A program made the translations under genes and the position numbers. A stretch of DNA of 64,000 nt from VRUE01 sp963707965 (GTDB lineage Bacteria; Actinomycetota; Thermoleophilia; Solirubrobacterales; 70-9). The stretch spans positions 576,849 through 640,848 of the forward strand of contig CAVPRR010000004.1 of assembly GCA_963707965.1 (NCBI GenBank), read 5' to 3'. Positions 1-9,500 of this stretch are shown here, piece by piece; the first letter of the stretch is position 1; each line of letters begins with the position of its first letter. The notes beneath the pieces were generated by a model that was given only the letters and a program-made list of their open reading frames with translations, had not been told where the DNA came from and made no database searches.

Positions 1-630
1 GACCTGACCGACCCCGACGCGCCCGAGCGAGCTCGGGCGCATGTCGCCGAGCATCACGAGCGGCTCTCCCTGCTTGTCAACAACGCGGGGGCCGCCTGGC
101 GCGCCGGCTTTTCCGATGGCGGCCACGCGAACGTACGCCGCCACATGGAGCTCAACTTCGACGCGGTCGTCCGGCTCACCGAGGCGCTGCTTCCCGCTCT
201 GAGGGAGTCCGCGCCCAGCGCGATCGTCAACGTCGCGAGCACCGCCGGCCGCGTATCCCGCGCCGGCACCGGCTCCTACTCGGCGAGCAAGTTCGCCCTG
301 ATCGGGTGGAGCGACTCCCTCTATGCCGAGGAGCGCCCGCACGGAGTCCACGTGGGACTTGTCCTGCCCGGGTTCATCGCCACCGAGGGGTTCCCGGCGA
401 CGGAGCTCCGCGAGCGGGCTCTGACCCGCTGGTTGGTATCCAAGCCCGAGCGGGTTGCCGAGGCGATTGTCGACACCGGCCTTCACGGCAGGGCCGAGCG
501 CTATGTGCCGCGCTTCTACGGCTTGGCGGCGATCCTGCGCGTTGTGGCGCCGAGTCTGGTCCGGCGGGTGCTTGCGGGCGGCTCCGCTTCGCGGCTCACG
601 ACCAGCACGGGCGCAGAATCGTCCGACTGA
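1..630 (+). CDS. Short-chain dehydrogenase/reductase, 5' end cut by window
   Basis: The frame is open from base 1 to the TGA at 628-630, so the start lies upstream of the window. The visible 209 residues hold the SDR hallmarks: the NNAG motif near residue 27 (Rossmann fold structural motif), a conserved Ser region (NVASTAGR) and the catalytic Y-x-x-x-K in GSYSASKFAL. The N-terminal cofactor-binding TGxxxGxG motif is therefore missing only because of the cut. A PG motif follows the active site, as in classical SDRs of about 250 residues. The substrate cannot be told. No neighbour on this strand informs its role: the next gene is convergent. Confidence 0.85.
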   Translation, partial: DLTDPDAPERARAHVAEHHERLSLLVNNAGAAWRAGFSDGGHANVRRHMELNFDAVVRLTEALLPALRESAPSAIVNVASTAGRVSRAGTGSYSASKFALIGWSDSLYAEERPHGVHVGLVLPGFIATEGFPATELRERALTRWLVSKPERVAEAIVDTGLHGRAERYVPRFYGLAAILRVVAPSLVRRVLAGGSASRLTTSTGAESSD

Positions 631-645
631 CGCACCCCACCGCGC

Positions 646-693
646 TCGACCTGTCCCTAGGTTGGACCTGTCCCTAGATTCGACCTGTCCCTA
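646..693. repeat. Three tandem 17-bp repeats after the SDR gene
   Basis: Three head-to-tail copies of a 17-bp unit built around GACCTGTCCCTAG, differing by one or two bases, sit 16 bp after the SDR stop and just before the 3' end of the convergent gene at 723. No hairpin or T-tract accompanies them, so they are not an obvious terminator. Seen directly; function unknown. Confidence 0.7.
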
Positions 694-722
694 AGCCTGT
701 GCCGTGCGGCGACGCCGATCGC

Positions 723-1208
723 CTACTTGAACCGTGAGCGGGTGAGGCGGCAGTAGTGGAAGCCGAAGACAAAGCCCACGTTGTTGGCGGCGTTGCTGCT
801 CCGTTCGACCTGGATCGATTCGTGGGTGGCCTTCAACCGTTCGCCGAGCTTCAGCTCCCTGCCCACGCTCCTCAGCCTCGTCTTGACGATCCCGAGGAAC
901 TTGATCCATTTCTGCAGCCTGGCGTCGTCGGCAGGCGGCCGCGGCACCGTGGCGATCTGCTTGATCGCGTTCTGCAGGGCGACCGACACGCGGATGAACT
1001 GAAGCCCCGCCGGAGCAAATTCGCGATTCTTGACTCTCGTCCGCGCCCCCTTGAGGATCCGCTGGCTGACAGCCGTGTTTCGCTTGCAGATCGGCTCGAC
1101 CTGCGCCACATAGCCTTCGCGGGTCGGCTCTTCGGCCCCATGGGCGACCGCCGCGATGGCAAGCGTCGCGCCGACGACTCCTGCGATTGTCCTCCGTGCC
1201 CCCTTCAT
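723..1208 (-). CDS. Small secreted protein of unknown function
   Basis: 161 residues with a clear Sec signal peptide: basic start (MKGARR), a hydrophobic core to about residue 22 and an AHGAEE cleavage region. The mature part is mainly helical and basic, with two Cys (in EPICKRN and near the C-terminus in HYCRL) that could pair outside the membrane. I recognise no enzyme motif. Proteins of this size and style with an EPxC motif after the signal peptide seem common in Thermoleophilia, but that is recollection, not a search. It is transcribed divergently from efp; the two starts are about 70 bp apart, so a shared promoter region is likely there. Confidence 0.65.
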   Translation of the reverse strand: MKGARRTIAGVVGATLAIAAVAHGAEEPTREGYVAQVEPICKRNTAVSQRILKGARTRVKNREFAPAGLQFIRVSVALQNAIKQIATVPRPPADDARLQKWIKFLGIVKTRLRSVGRELKLGERLKATHESIQVERSSNAANNVGFVFGFHYCRLTRSRFK

Positions 1209-1277
1209 CTCCCTGACTCAATCAGCTTAGGGGACCCCGGTGCCCGCTTTCCTAACCGACGGTTAGGATTCGCCGCC

Positions 1278-1838
<561 letters not shown>

Positions 1839-1924
1839 GGAGCGCGATCCACAATTCCGTTCTTCGCAGCCCTGGGCGGGCCGTGGGCATCGCGTTCCTC
1901 CCCGAAGCGCGAGAATAGGCATCC

Positions 1925-2302
1925 ATGCGCAGATCCGACCAACGCCGCGATGCCGTCTTCGCCTGCTACCAGCGCGATGTCACCGGGCACTCGCTGGAGG
2001 AGCTGGTCGTCGGCTCACCGCCCTTCACGCGGGAGCTGGCAAGCGGGGTCGAGGAGCACCGCGACGAGATCGACGCGACCATCGCTCGCCATGCCAAGGG
2101 TTGGGAGTTGGATCGGATCGCGCCGCTGGAGCGCAACGTGATGCGGGTGGCGCTGTATGAGATCGAGCACGGCGATACACCGGCCGAGGTGGCGATCGAC
2201 GAGGCGGTCGAACTCGCGAAGCGCTACTGCGGCGCCGATGCGCCCGGCTTCGTCAACGGTGTGCTCGGTGCCGCCGTACGCGAGCGAGAGGGGGTGCGGT
2301 GA
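1925..2302 (+). CDS. nusB: Transcription antitermination protein NusB
   Basis: 125 residues. NusB with S10/NusE binds boxA RNA and supports rRNA transcription antitermination. The all-helical fold is recognisable by the N-terminal MRRSDQRRDAVFACYQ and the C-terminal signature A-K-R-Y-C-G-A-D-A-P-G-F-V-N-G-V-L, one of the most conserved stretches of the family. It is slightly shorter than the usual 130-150 residues. It lies 86 bp after efp and its TGA overlaps the GTG start of the next gene, indicating translational coupling. Confidence 0.94.
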   Translation: MRRSDQRRDAVFACYQRDVTGHSLEELVVGSPPFTRELASGVEEHRDEIDATIARHAKGWELDRIAPLERNVMRVALYEIEHGDTPAEVAIDEAVELAKRYCGADAPGFVNGVLGAAVREREGVR

Positions 2303-2544
2303 ACGTGAGCGAACAAGATTCCCAGCCTGATTCCTCGCCGGCGGGCAGCGGCGGTCCGGGCTCGGCCGGAGGCCGCCTTCGCGAGATCGCCGCGCGGCTC
2401 GCCGCGATCGCAACCGAGCTGGAGGGGGAGGGGGCGGACGACGAGCGGGCCGTGGAGCTGGCGCATGGGGCTGCGGAGCTCTCGGCCGAGGCGGTCGAGG
2501 AGGCGAACCGCCGGATCCGCGGTGCGGAGAGTCCATCCGAGTGA
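2299..2544 (+). CDS. xseB: Putative exodeoxyribonuclease VII small subunit (XseB-like)
   Basis: 81 residues; GTG start overlaps the nusB stop by 4 bp. After a low-complexity Ser/Gly/Pro N-terminus (residues 1-25) there is a helical hairpin, LREIAARLAAIATELEGEG then AVELAHGAAELSAEAVEEAN, that follows the XseB heptad pattern. XseB binds the large nuclease subunit XseA. Position supports the call: in many bacteria xseB directly precedes ispA and dxs, as here. However no xseA is in the window and the sequence match is weak, so a lineage-specific small protein is the alternative. Confidence 0.5.
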   Translation: MNVSEQDSQPDSSPAGSGGPGSAGGRLREIAARLAAIATELEGEGADDERAVELAHGAAELSAEAVEEANRRIRGAESPSE

Positions 2545-2581
2545 ACGGGACGTCCGAGTGAGTGGGACCGCCGGGGCTCCG

Positions 2582-3442
2582 ATGTACCCCGAGGACCTGC
2601 GTTCGTCGGTCGAGGCCGCGCTGGAGCGGCTCGGCTTCTCGACGGTGCCCGCCGCGGCCGGCATCGAGGAGGCGATGCGCTACTCGCTGCTTGCGGGGGG
2701 CAAGCGGATCCGCCCCGTGCTCGCGCTGGCCACCGCGCGGGCCCTTGGTGCCGACCCCGACCGCTACCTACCGGCGGCCTGTGCGATCGAGCTGATCCAC
2801 ACCTACTCGTTGATTCACGACGACCTGCCGGCGATGGACGACGACGAGCTGCGCCGCGGCCTCCCCACCTCGCACGTCAAGTTCGGCGAGGACGTGGCGA
2901 TCCTTGCCGGCGACGGCCTCTTTGCGGAGGCGATTCGCCTCTTCTGCGAGCAGCCGGGAGACCCGGCTCGCGTCCTCGCCGCCCTGCGCGAGCTGAGCGC
3001 GGCGACCGGTGTCAACGGGATGGTTGGGGGGCAATACGTCGACGTCACCGGCGAGGAGAGCGACGCCGAGGGACTCCGCACGCTGCACGCGCTCAAGACG
3101 GGGCGGCTGATCGCCGCCAGCATCGAGGTCGTGCTGACCCTTGAAGGCATGGGCGAACCTGAGACAATTCCGTATCGCCGGTTCGCCGGCGAGCTCGGCG
3201 TCCTCTTCCAGATCGTCGACGACATCCTCGACGTGACGGGGAGCGACGAGCAGCTAGGAAAGTCCACTGGAAGCGATGAGCGACATGGCAAACTCACCTA
3301 CGTCAGCCTCTTCGGGCTCGAGCGAGCTCGTGAGCTTGCAGCCGAGTCACACGCGCAGGCACTCGAGGCGCTGGCAGAGGCCGGAGGGGACACCGGCGAT
3401 CTGAAGAGGATCGCCGACTACATCTTCACGAGGAACGAATGA
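2582..3442 (+). CDS. ispA: Farnesyl/geranylgeranyl diphosphate synthase
   Basis: 286 residues. A trans-isoprenyl diphosphate synthase condensing IPP with allylic diphosphates. Both Asp-rich motifs are present: first D-D-L-P-A-M-D-D-D followed by the RRG loop (residues about 80-94), second D-D-I-L-D (about 218), with GGKRIRP near residue 40 for IPP binding. The sequence LIHDDLPAMDDDELRRGLPT and the ending ADYIFTRNE closely follow E. coli IspA, so a short-chain (C15/C20) product is likely. The ATG at 2582 was chosen for homology; an in-frame GTG at 2558 is an alternative. It overlaps dxs by 4 bp, matching their shared pathway. Confidence 0.92.
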   Translation: MYPEDLRSSVEAALERLGFSTVPAAAGIEEAMRYSLLAGGKRIRPVLALATARALGADPDRYLPAACAIELIHTYSLIHDDLPAMDDDELRRGLPTSHVKFGEDVAILAGDGLFAEAIRLFCEQPGDPARVLAALRELSAATGVNGMVGGQYVDVTGEESDAEGLRTLHALKTGRLIAASIEVVLTLEGMGEPETIPYRRFAGELGVLFQIVDDILDVTGSDEQLGKSTGSDERHGKLTYVSLFGLERARELAAESHAQALEALAEAGGDTGDLKRIADYIFTRNE

Positions 3443-5469
3443 GCGAGAAGCAGGACACATCAGAGGCCGGGGCCCGGTCGCTGCTGGAGCAGATCGGCGG
3501 CCCGGCGGACCTGCACAGCCTCGGCGACGACCAGTTGCAGCAGGTGGCGCAGGAGATGCGCACCTACATCATCGACACGATCGGCGAGATCGGAGGCCAC
3601 TTCGGCGCCAACCTTGGGACCTGCGAGCTGGCCGTGGCCCTGCACAGCCTGCTCGATTCGCCGCGCGACAAGATCCTCTGGGACGTCGGCCACCAGGCCT
3701 ATCCCCACAAGATCCTCACCGGCCGGCGCGAGCAGCTGCGGACCATCCGCCAGTACCAGGGCCTGGCTCCCTTCTGCTCGATCTTCGAGTCCGAGCACGA
3801 CATCATGGGCGCCGGCCACGCGTCGACGTCGATCGGCTACGCGGTCGGGCTGAAGGAGGCGATGCGCAAGGGGATCGGCGAGGACGGCAAGGTCGCGGCC
3901 GTGATCGGCGACGGGGCGCTGACCGGCGGCGTCGCCTACGAGGCGATGCTCGCGGCCGGCGGCCTTCAGACGCCGATCGTGATCGTCCTCAACGACAACG
4001 GGATGTCGATCTCGCCCAACGTCGGTGCGCTCTCGCGCTACTTCAACCGGGTGCGGCTCAACCGGCGCCTCTACCACGCCCGTGAGGGGGTAGAGGACCG
4101 GCTGACCAGGCTGCCGCTCGGACTCGGCCGGCGGATCGAACGGCTGGGACCGGAGATCAAGTCGATGGTCAAGGCCTACTGGGCGCCGGGCCTCTTCTTC
4201 GAGGAGCTCGACCTCGCCTACATGGGAGTGATTGACGGCCACGATGTCCACGCCCTGCGCGACGCCCTCCGCGAGGCCTTTGCCGCCGACCGCCCCGTGG
4301 TGGTCCACATCCACACGGTCAAGGGCAAGGGCTTCGCGCCCGCCGAGGAGGGCGGCCTGGAGGGGATGGAGAAGTGGCACGCGGCGAAGCCAAATTCGAT
4401 CGTCAACGGGGAGCCGGCCTCCTCCAAGCCGGTGCCGGTCAAGGAGTCGGACTCGCCGGACTCGATCGCGCCGGAGCGGCTGGAGAAGCCGCCGCCGCCC
4501 AGCGCGCCGCCCCAGTACACGAAGGTCTTCGCCGACGCCATGGTCGCCGAGGCCGAACGCGACGAGCGTGTTGTGGGGATCACGGCGGCGATGGCGGGGG
4601 GGACCGGGCTGCAGAAGCTCGCCGACGAGCTGCCCGAGCGCTACTACGACGTCGGCATCGCGGAGCAGAACGCGGTGCTGCTCGCATCGGGCCTGGCGCT
4701 GCAGGGGGCAAAGCCGGTCTGCGGCATCTACTCGACCTTCCTGCAGCGCGCCTACGACCAGATCATCCACGACGTGTGTCTGCAGGAGCTCGACGTCACC
4801 TTCGCAATGGACCGGGCAGGCCTGGTCGGCGACGACGGCCCGACTCACCATGGCGCCTTCGACATTTCCTACTTCCGCCCGCTTCCCAACGTGGTCGTGA
4901 TGGCTCCGCGCGACGAGGCGATGCTCGTCCACATGCTGCGCACCGCGATAGCCCACGATGGTCCCGCGGCCCTGCGCTACCCGCGCGGTGCGGCGGAGGG
5001 CGCGGAGCTGCCGGCCGAGCCGCAGGAGATCCCGATTGGAAGCGGTGAGCTGCTGGCGAGCGGCGAGCGGGTGGCGCTGCTGGGCTACGGATACGGGGTG
5101 GCCGTTGCACTGCAGGCCGCCGAGATCCTTGCCGGCCACGACCTCACGCCCACGGTGGCCGACGCGCGGTTCGCGAAGCCGGTTGACGCCGAGCTCTTGG
5201 AGCGCCTGGCGCTGGGCCACGACCTGGTGGTGACGATCGAGGAGAACGTGCTGCCCGGGGGCTTTGGGTCGGCTGTGCTCGAGCACCTCGAGGACGCATT
5301 CGCCGACCGGCCGGAGGATCGAGCCCGCGTCCTGCGCATCGGTCTCCCGGACCGCTACGTCGCCCACGGCAAGCCGGCGCTGCTGCGCGAGGAGGTCGGG
5401 CTGACCGGCGAGTCCGTGGCCGAGCGCGTGCTTGCGACACTGCGCTCGCCCGAGGCCGTCCCAAGCTGA
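3439..5469 (+). CDS. dxs: 1-deoxy-D-xylulose-5-phosphate synthase
   Basis: 676 residues; first enzyme of the MEP isoprenoid pathway, joining pyruvate and glyceraldehyde-3-phosphate with thiamine diphosphate. The N-terminal TPP domain has the GDGALTGGVAYEAM motif (GDG...N type, with VLNDNGMSIS after it) and GHQAYPHKILTGR; the middle transketolase domain has the catalytic-base region GIAEQNAV and MDRAGLVGDDGPTHHG; the C-terminal domain follows. It is about 40 residues longer than usual because of a Pro/Ser-rich linker near residues 315-365, which also ends in the PPPSAPPQYTKVF joint. Start overlaps the ispA stop (ATGA), so ispA and dxs are one translational unit. Confidence 0.96.
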   Translation: MSEKQDTSEAGARSLLEQIGGPADLHSLGDDQLQQVAQEMRTYIIDTIGEIGGHFGANLGTCELAVALHSLLDSPRDKILWDVGHQAYPHKILTGRREQLRTIRQYQGLAPFCSIFESEHDIMGAGHASTSIGYAVGLKEAMRKGIGEDGKVAAVIGDGALTGGVAYEAMLAAGGLQTPIVIVLNDNGMSISPNVGALSRYFNRVRLNRRLYHAREGVEDRLTRLPLGLGRRIERLGPEIKSMVKAYWAPGLFFEELDLAYMGVIDGHDVHALRDALREAFAADRPVVVHIHTVKGKGFAPAEEGGLEGMEKWHAAKPNSIVNGEPASSKPVPVKESDSPDSIAPERLEKPPPPSAPPQYTKVFADAMVAEAERDERVVGITAAMAGGTGLQKLADELPERYYDVGIAEQNAVLLASGLALQGAKPVCGIYSTFLQRAYDQIIHDVCLQELDVTFAMDRAGLVGDDGPTHHGAFDISYFRPLPNVVVMAPRDEAMLVHMLRTAIAHDGPAALRYPRGAAEGAELPAEPQEIPIGSGELLASGERVALLGYGYGVAVALQAAEILAGHDLTPTVADARFAKPVDAELLERLALGHDLVVTIEENVLPGGFGSAVLEHLEDAFADRPEDRARVLRIGLPDRYVAHGKPALLREEVGLTGESVAERVLATLRSPEAVPS

Positions 5470-5558
5470 CGGCGCGTGCTTGCATCAAAGCGCTCAATCG
5501 GTTAGCCTGCGGCCGCCTCTTTTCGTGACAGCAGCGGCGCCCCCGCATTCGCGGAGAT

Positions 5559-5630
5559 CGCTTCTGGGGTTGCTACAGGGAGAAAGAGGCGTGTGCCTCT
5601 GTATAGGCGGTCCCATTGGCAGGGTGGGCC
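5559..5630 (+). ncRNA. Putative structured RNA element, copy A
   Basis: A 72-bp segment between dxs and a convergent methyltransferase gene that matches 26879-26951. The first 24-25 bases are almost identical (CGCTTCTGGGGTT, then CTACAGGGAG). Next comes a 6-bp hairpin, AGAGGC-GTGT-GCCTCT at 5585-5600; at the same place the other copy has a different sequence with the same pairing, i.e. two compensated base pairs. A second stem can form between GGCGGTCC (5607-5614) and GGGCCGCT (5626-5633) using G-U pairs. I do not recognise an Rfam family. No co-directional gene follows closely, so a free-standing RNA or a mobile repeat fits better than a riboswitch. Strand is inferred from the conserved direction of both copies. 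Confidence 0.45.
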
Positions 5631-5643
5631 GCTGCCTGCAATC

Positions 5644-6300
5644 TCAGGCGGTCACGATTGCCAGGCGTCCGGCAGGGGCGTCGGGCCGGCTGTCGACCAG
5701 TCGCCGCTCGACGCTGCCGAAGCCGGCGTCGGAGAGCAGTTCGTCCACCTCGGCATCGGACTCATACAGCCGGTGGCCTTCCTTCGGGAAGCCCGTCTGA
5801 GAGATGCGAGGCATGTGCTGACGGAGGCGGTAGCCGAGGCCAAGCGCACCGCCCGGGCGCAGAACGTCCCGAATGCGGGCCAGCTCCAGCTCGGGCTGGT
5901 GCCAGAAATAGAGCACGTGTACCGCCATCACGAGATCGATCGGTGCCAGGCCGGCGAGGAGGTCGGTGCCTCCCTGGAGGAGAACGAGACGCCCGTCGGT
6001 GACCTGCTCGAGATTGCGCTTGCGACACTGGGCGAGCATCTCCCTCGACGGGTCGATGCCCCAGAAGCTGGCGGTGGGAAAGACGCGCAGCGCCTCTTCG
6101 AGCCCGACTCCGGGCCCCGGACCGAGCTCGGCGATGCGCATCTCAGACTCCGGGGACCGCTCCCGCTCTCCCAGCTGGTTGACGACCCACGCGTTGAAAC
6201 CCCTGTTGCCACGGGCCATCAGGTGCCCGACGAGCCGGCCGACCGTGCCCCGCGGAGCACCGAACTGCCGCGCAACCGTCCTGCTCTTGAAGCGAGACAT
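5644..6300 (-). CDS. Class I SAM-dependent methyltransferase
   Basis: 218 residues. The SAM-binding motif I is E-L-G-P-G-P-G-V-G-L, followed by an acidic loop (GIDPSREML) and the post-I region; a late LRPGGALGLGYR strand is typical of the methyltransferase-11 fold. The N-terminal region FGAPRG-GRLVGHLMARGN-FN matches a family of small-molecule/lipid-type methyltransferases that begin in this way. I set the start at the ATG of MSRFKSRTV (6300); the frame stays open for 19 more codons to 6357. Its substrate is unknown. It faces dxs, with the RNA-like element between them. Confidence 0.75.
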   Translation of the reverse strand: MSRFKSRTVARQFGAPRGTVGRLVGHLMARGNRGFNAWVVNQLGERERSPESEMRIAELGPGPGVGLEEALRVFPTASFWGIDPSREMLAQCRKRNLEQVTDGRLVLLQGGTDLLAGLAPIDLVMAVHVLYFWHQPELELARIRDVLRPGGALGLGYRLRQHMPRISQTGFPKEGHRLYESDAEVDELLSDAGFGSVERRLVDSRPDAPAGRLAIVTA

Positions 6301-6510
6301 GAGTGGCGCAACATTCTGAGGCCGGACGTGGACGTTGCTTCTATCCCCAGTGCACATGGATTCTTAGAACATCCGATGGAGTTGCTTGCCAGTCCGGAAA
6401 AGGTTGTTACGGTCGGAGATAGGTCAGTGTTCGGGGCACCAGTGTCGAATCGTGTTCTTGACCGCTGGCACGATAACGCCGCGTGAAAGGCAAGTCCGTA
6501 GAAGGGCACG

Positions 6511-9500
6511 ATGGGCGAAGTCACGGGCTCATCGACCCGTCGGGCCGCGGTGCTGCACGGCGATGTCGCATGCAACCCGATCCCGGGAGGTCCCGTGCTA
6601 CAGACAACCGATGCCGGAATGCCCGTGGAAAATCGCTGCCGAAAGTCGGGGCTACCATCGGCTCCGCGGTGTGTGTTCGGGGGGAGTGGCGCCCTTCTCA
6701 GGGCCGCCGTCAGACGGCTGGCTGCGCTAGGGGCCCTTTGTGTTGTTGCGGCTGTGATCTGGCCGGCCGAGCCGGCCCACGCAGACGCGTTCTCCCGCTC
6801 CAATTCGCTCCTGTCGGGTCGGATCGACACCGGCTACTGGGACACCTGCGCCATCGTCGCCGACGGAAAGCTCTATTGCTGGGGGTACGGCAATTGGGGC
6901 ACGTTGGGTAACGGCAACACCGAGGACGTTGGTGACGACGAGACACCGGCCGAAGCTGGCCCGGTGGACATTGGGGCCGGCAGGACCGCCGTGCAGGTCT
7001 CGGGAGGCGAAGGTCACATGTGTGCCGTCCTCGACAACGGCACCGTGCGCTGCTGGGGCTTTAACGCCAGCGGCCAGCTCGGCTATGGCAACACGGAAAG
7101 GATCGGCGACGACGAGACACCGGCCGAAGCCGGCCCGGTGGACCTCGGGGCCGGCAGAACCGCCGTGCAGGTTTCAGCTGGGGCGAGCCACAGCTGCGCT
7201 CTCCTCGACAACGGCACCGTGCGCTGCTGGGGGTTTGGCAGCTATGGCGCGCTCGGGTATGGAAACAAAGCAAACGTTGGCGACGACGAGACACCCGGCT
7301 CGGTCGCCCCGGTGGATCTCGGGGCCGGCAGGACCGCCGTGCAGATCTCGGTGGGAGGAGGCAGCACCTGTGCGCTGCTCGACAACGGCACGGTGCTCTG
7401 CTGGGGGTTTGGCTATTGGGGCTCACTCGGCTACGGCAGCACCGAAAGCATTGGCGACAACGAGACGCCCGGCTCGGTCGGCCCGGTGAACCTCGGCGCC
7501 GGTCGCAGGGCCGTCGCGATCTCGGCGGCGGGGGGCCACACCTGCGCCCTCCTCGACAACGGCAGCGTGAAGTGTTGGGGCACCGGCGTAGACGGGCGGC
7601 TTGGCTATGGGAACACAAACGACATCCTGAGCCCCTCGTCCGTTGGCACGGTGAATCTTGGGGCCGGTCGCACGGCCGTGCGGATTTCAGCCGGTACCAG
7701 CCACACCTGCGCCCTCCTCGACAACGGCACGGTGCTCTGCTGGGGAGAAGGCCTCTACGGGCAGCTCGGCTACGCCAACCAAAGCAGCGTCGGCGACAAT
7801 GAGACTCCCGCGTCGGTGGGCCCCGTTGACCTCGGGGCCGGTCGCAAGGCCATCGCGATAATGGGTGGCAAGTACTTCACCTGCGCCCTCCTCGACACCG
7901 GCGCCGTGCGCTGCTGGGGTGAAAGCTTCTACGGGCAGCTCGGCTACGGCAGCACCGACCGCATAGGTGACAACGAGACGCCGGCCGAAGCCGGCCCGGT
8001 GGATCTAGGTACGGCTCATGGCGTACGGGAAACAGCCACCGGTACCAGCCACAGCTGCGCCCTCCTCGACACCGGTGCCGTGCGCTGCTGGGGCCTCAAC
8101 AGCAGCGGTCAGCTCGGCTACGGCAACACGACCATGATCGGCGACAACGAGAGTCCCGGCGCGGCGGGCCCAGTCGACCTGGGCGAACGCAGTGCCGTGC
8201 AGCTGGCGGCGGGCGAAGCGCACACCTGCGCCCTGCTCGACGACGGCACCGTCCGCTGCTGGGGGAGGGGAACCAATGGCCAGCTCGGCAACGGCAGCAC
8301 CGAAAGCGTTGGCGACAATGAGACGCTGGCCGAAGCCGGCCCGGTGGACCTTGGCGGCGAATCAGCGGTGGTGATCGCGGCTGGCGCCAACCACACGTGC
8401 GCCCTGACGACCACCGGCGCGGTGCGCTGCTGGGGCCTCAACAGCAGCGGCCAGCTCGGCTACGGCAACACTCTCGACATCGGCGACGACGAGACACCCG
8501 GCTCGGTCGGCCCGGTCTCCCTCGGGCTCAGCGCAACCGCGATCTTCGCAGGCGCCAACCACACATGCGCTCGTCTCGACGATGGCACGCTTCGCTGCTG
8601 GGGGCTGGGCACGAGCGGCCGTCTTGGCTACGCCAACACCAACACGATCGGCGACAACGAGATGCCGAGCACGGCTGGAGCGGTGAATGTGGGCCGCAAC
8701 CCGACTGTCGTCAGCGCCGGGGGCAGCCACACGTGCGCTCGTCTCGACGATGGCACGCTTCGCTGCTGGGGGCTGGGCACGAGCGGCCGTCTTGGCTACG
8801 CCAACACCAACACGATCGGCGACAACGAGACGCCGAGCACGGCTGGAGCGATCAGCGTCGGCCGCAGTGCTACAGCGATCGCCGCCGGCGGTAGCCACAC
8901 CTGCACCCGGTTCGACGACGGTGGAGTCCGTTGCTGGGGCCTCAACAGCAGCGGCCAGCTCGGCTACGGCAACACCGAAACCATTGGCGACAACGAGACC
9001 CCGTCCCTGGTGGGCACGGTCGACCTGGGAACGGGGCGCAGCGCGCTCAGCCTCTCCACCGGCGCCGACCACACCTGCGCCACGTTGGAGAACGGCACGC
9101 TTCGTTGCTGGGGCCTCAACAGCAGCGGCCAGCTCGGCTACGGCAACACGGAAACCATTGGCGATAACGAGACGCCGGGTTCGGTCGGCCCGGTTGACTT
9201 CGAAGACGACCCGCCCACCGCGGTCGACGATTCGGTCACCGTCAACGAGGACACCGCAACCCCCCTCGACGTCCTTGCCAATGACACCGATCCGGATGGC
9301 AGCACGAAGCTGATCGAAGCCAAGACCGATGGGACCCATGGGACGGTCTCAATCGCCGGCGGCGGCACCGGCCTCACCTACACGCCCGAAGCCAACTACT
9401 GCGGCCCGGATTCGTTTACCTACCAGCTGAACGGCGGCTCCGAAGCAACCGTGTCGGTGAGCGTTACGTGCGTCGACGATCTGCCCACGGCGGTCGAAGA

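Noticed and set aside
756..1277. N-terminal extension of EF-P to 756
   Set aside because: EF-P homology starts at 1278; the extension is antisense to the secreted protein gene at 723-1208.
3460..5367. 635-codon open frame on the minus strand across dxs
   Set aside because: Antisense shadow of a high-GC gene: the plus strand encodes an unmistakable DXS, and the minus product is His/Arg/Val-rich with no motif.
5432..5800. Small protein encoded across RNA-like copy A (and its counterpart across copy B)
   Set aside because: The two copies translate to partly similar peptides, but the base changes conserve stem pairing rather than codons, and the frames lack a start site with a ribosome site.
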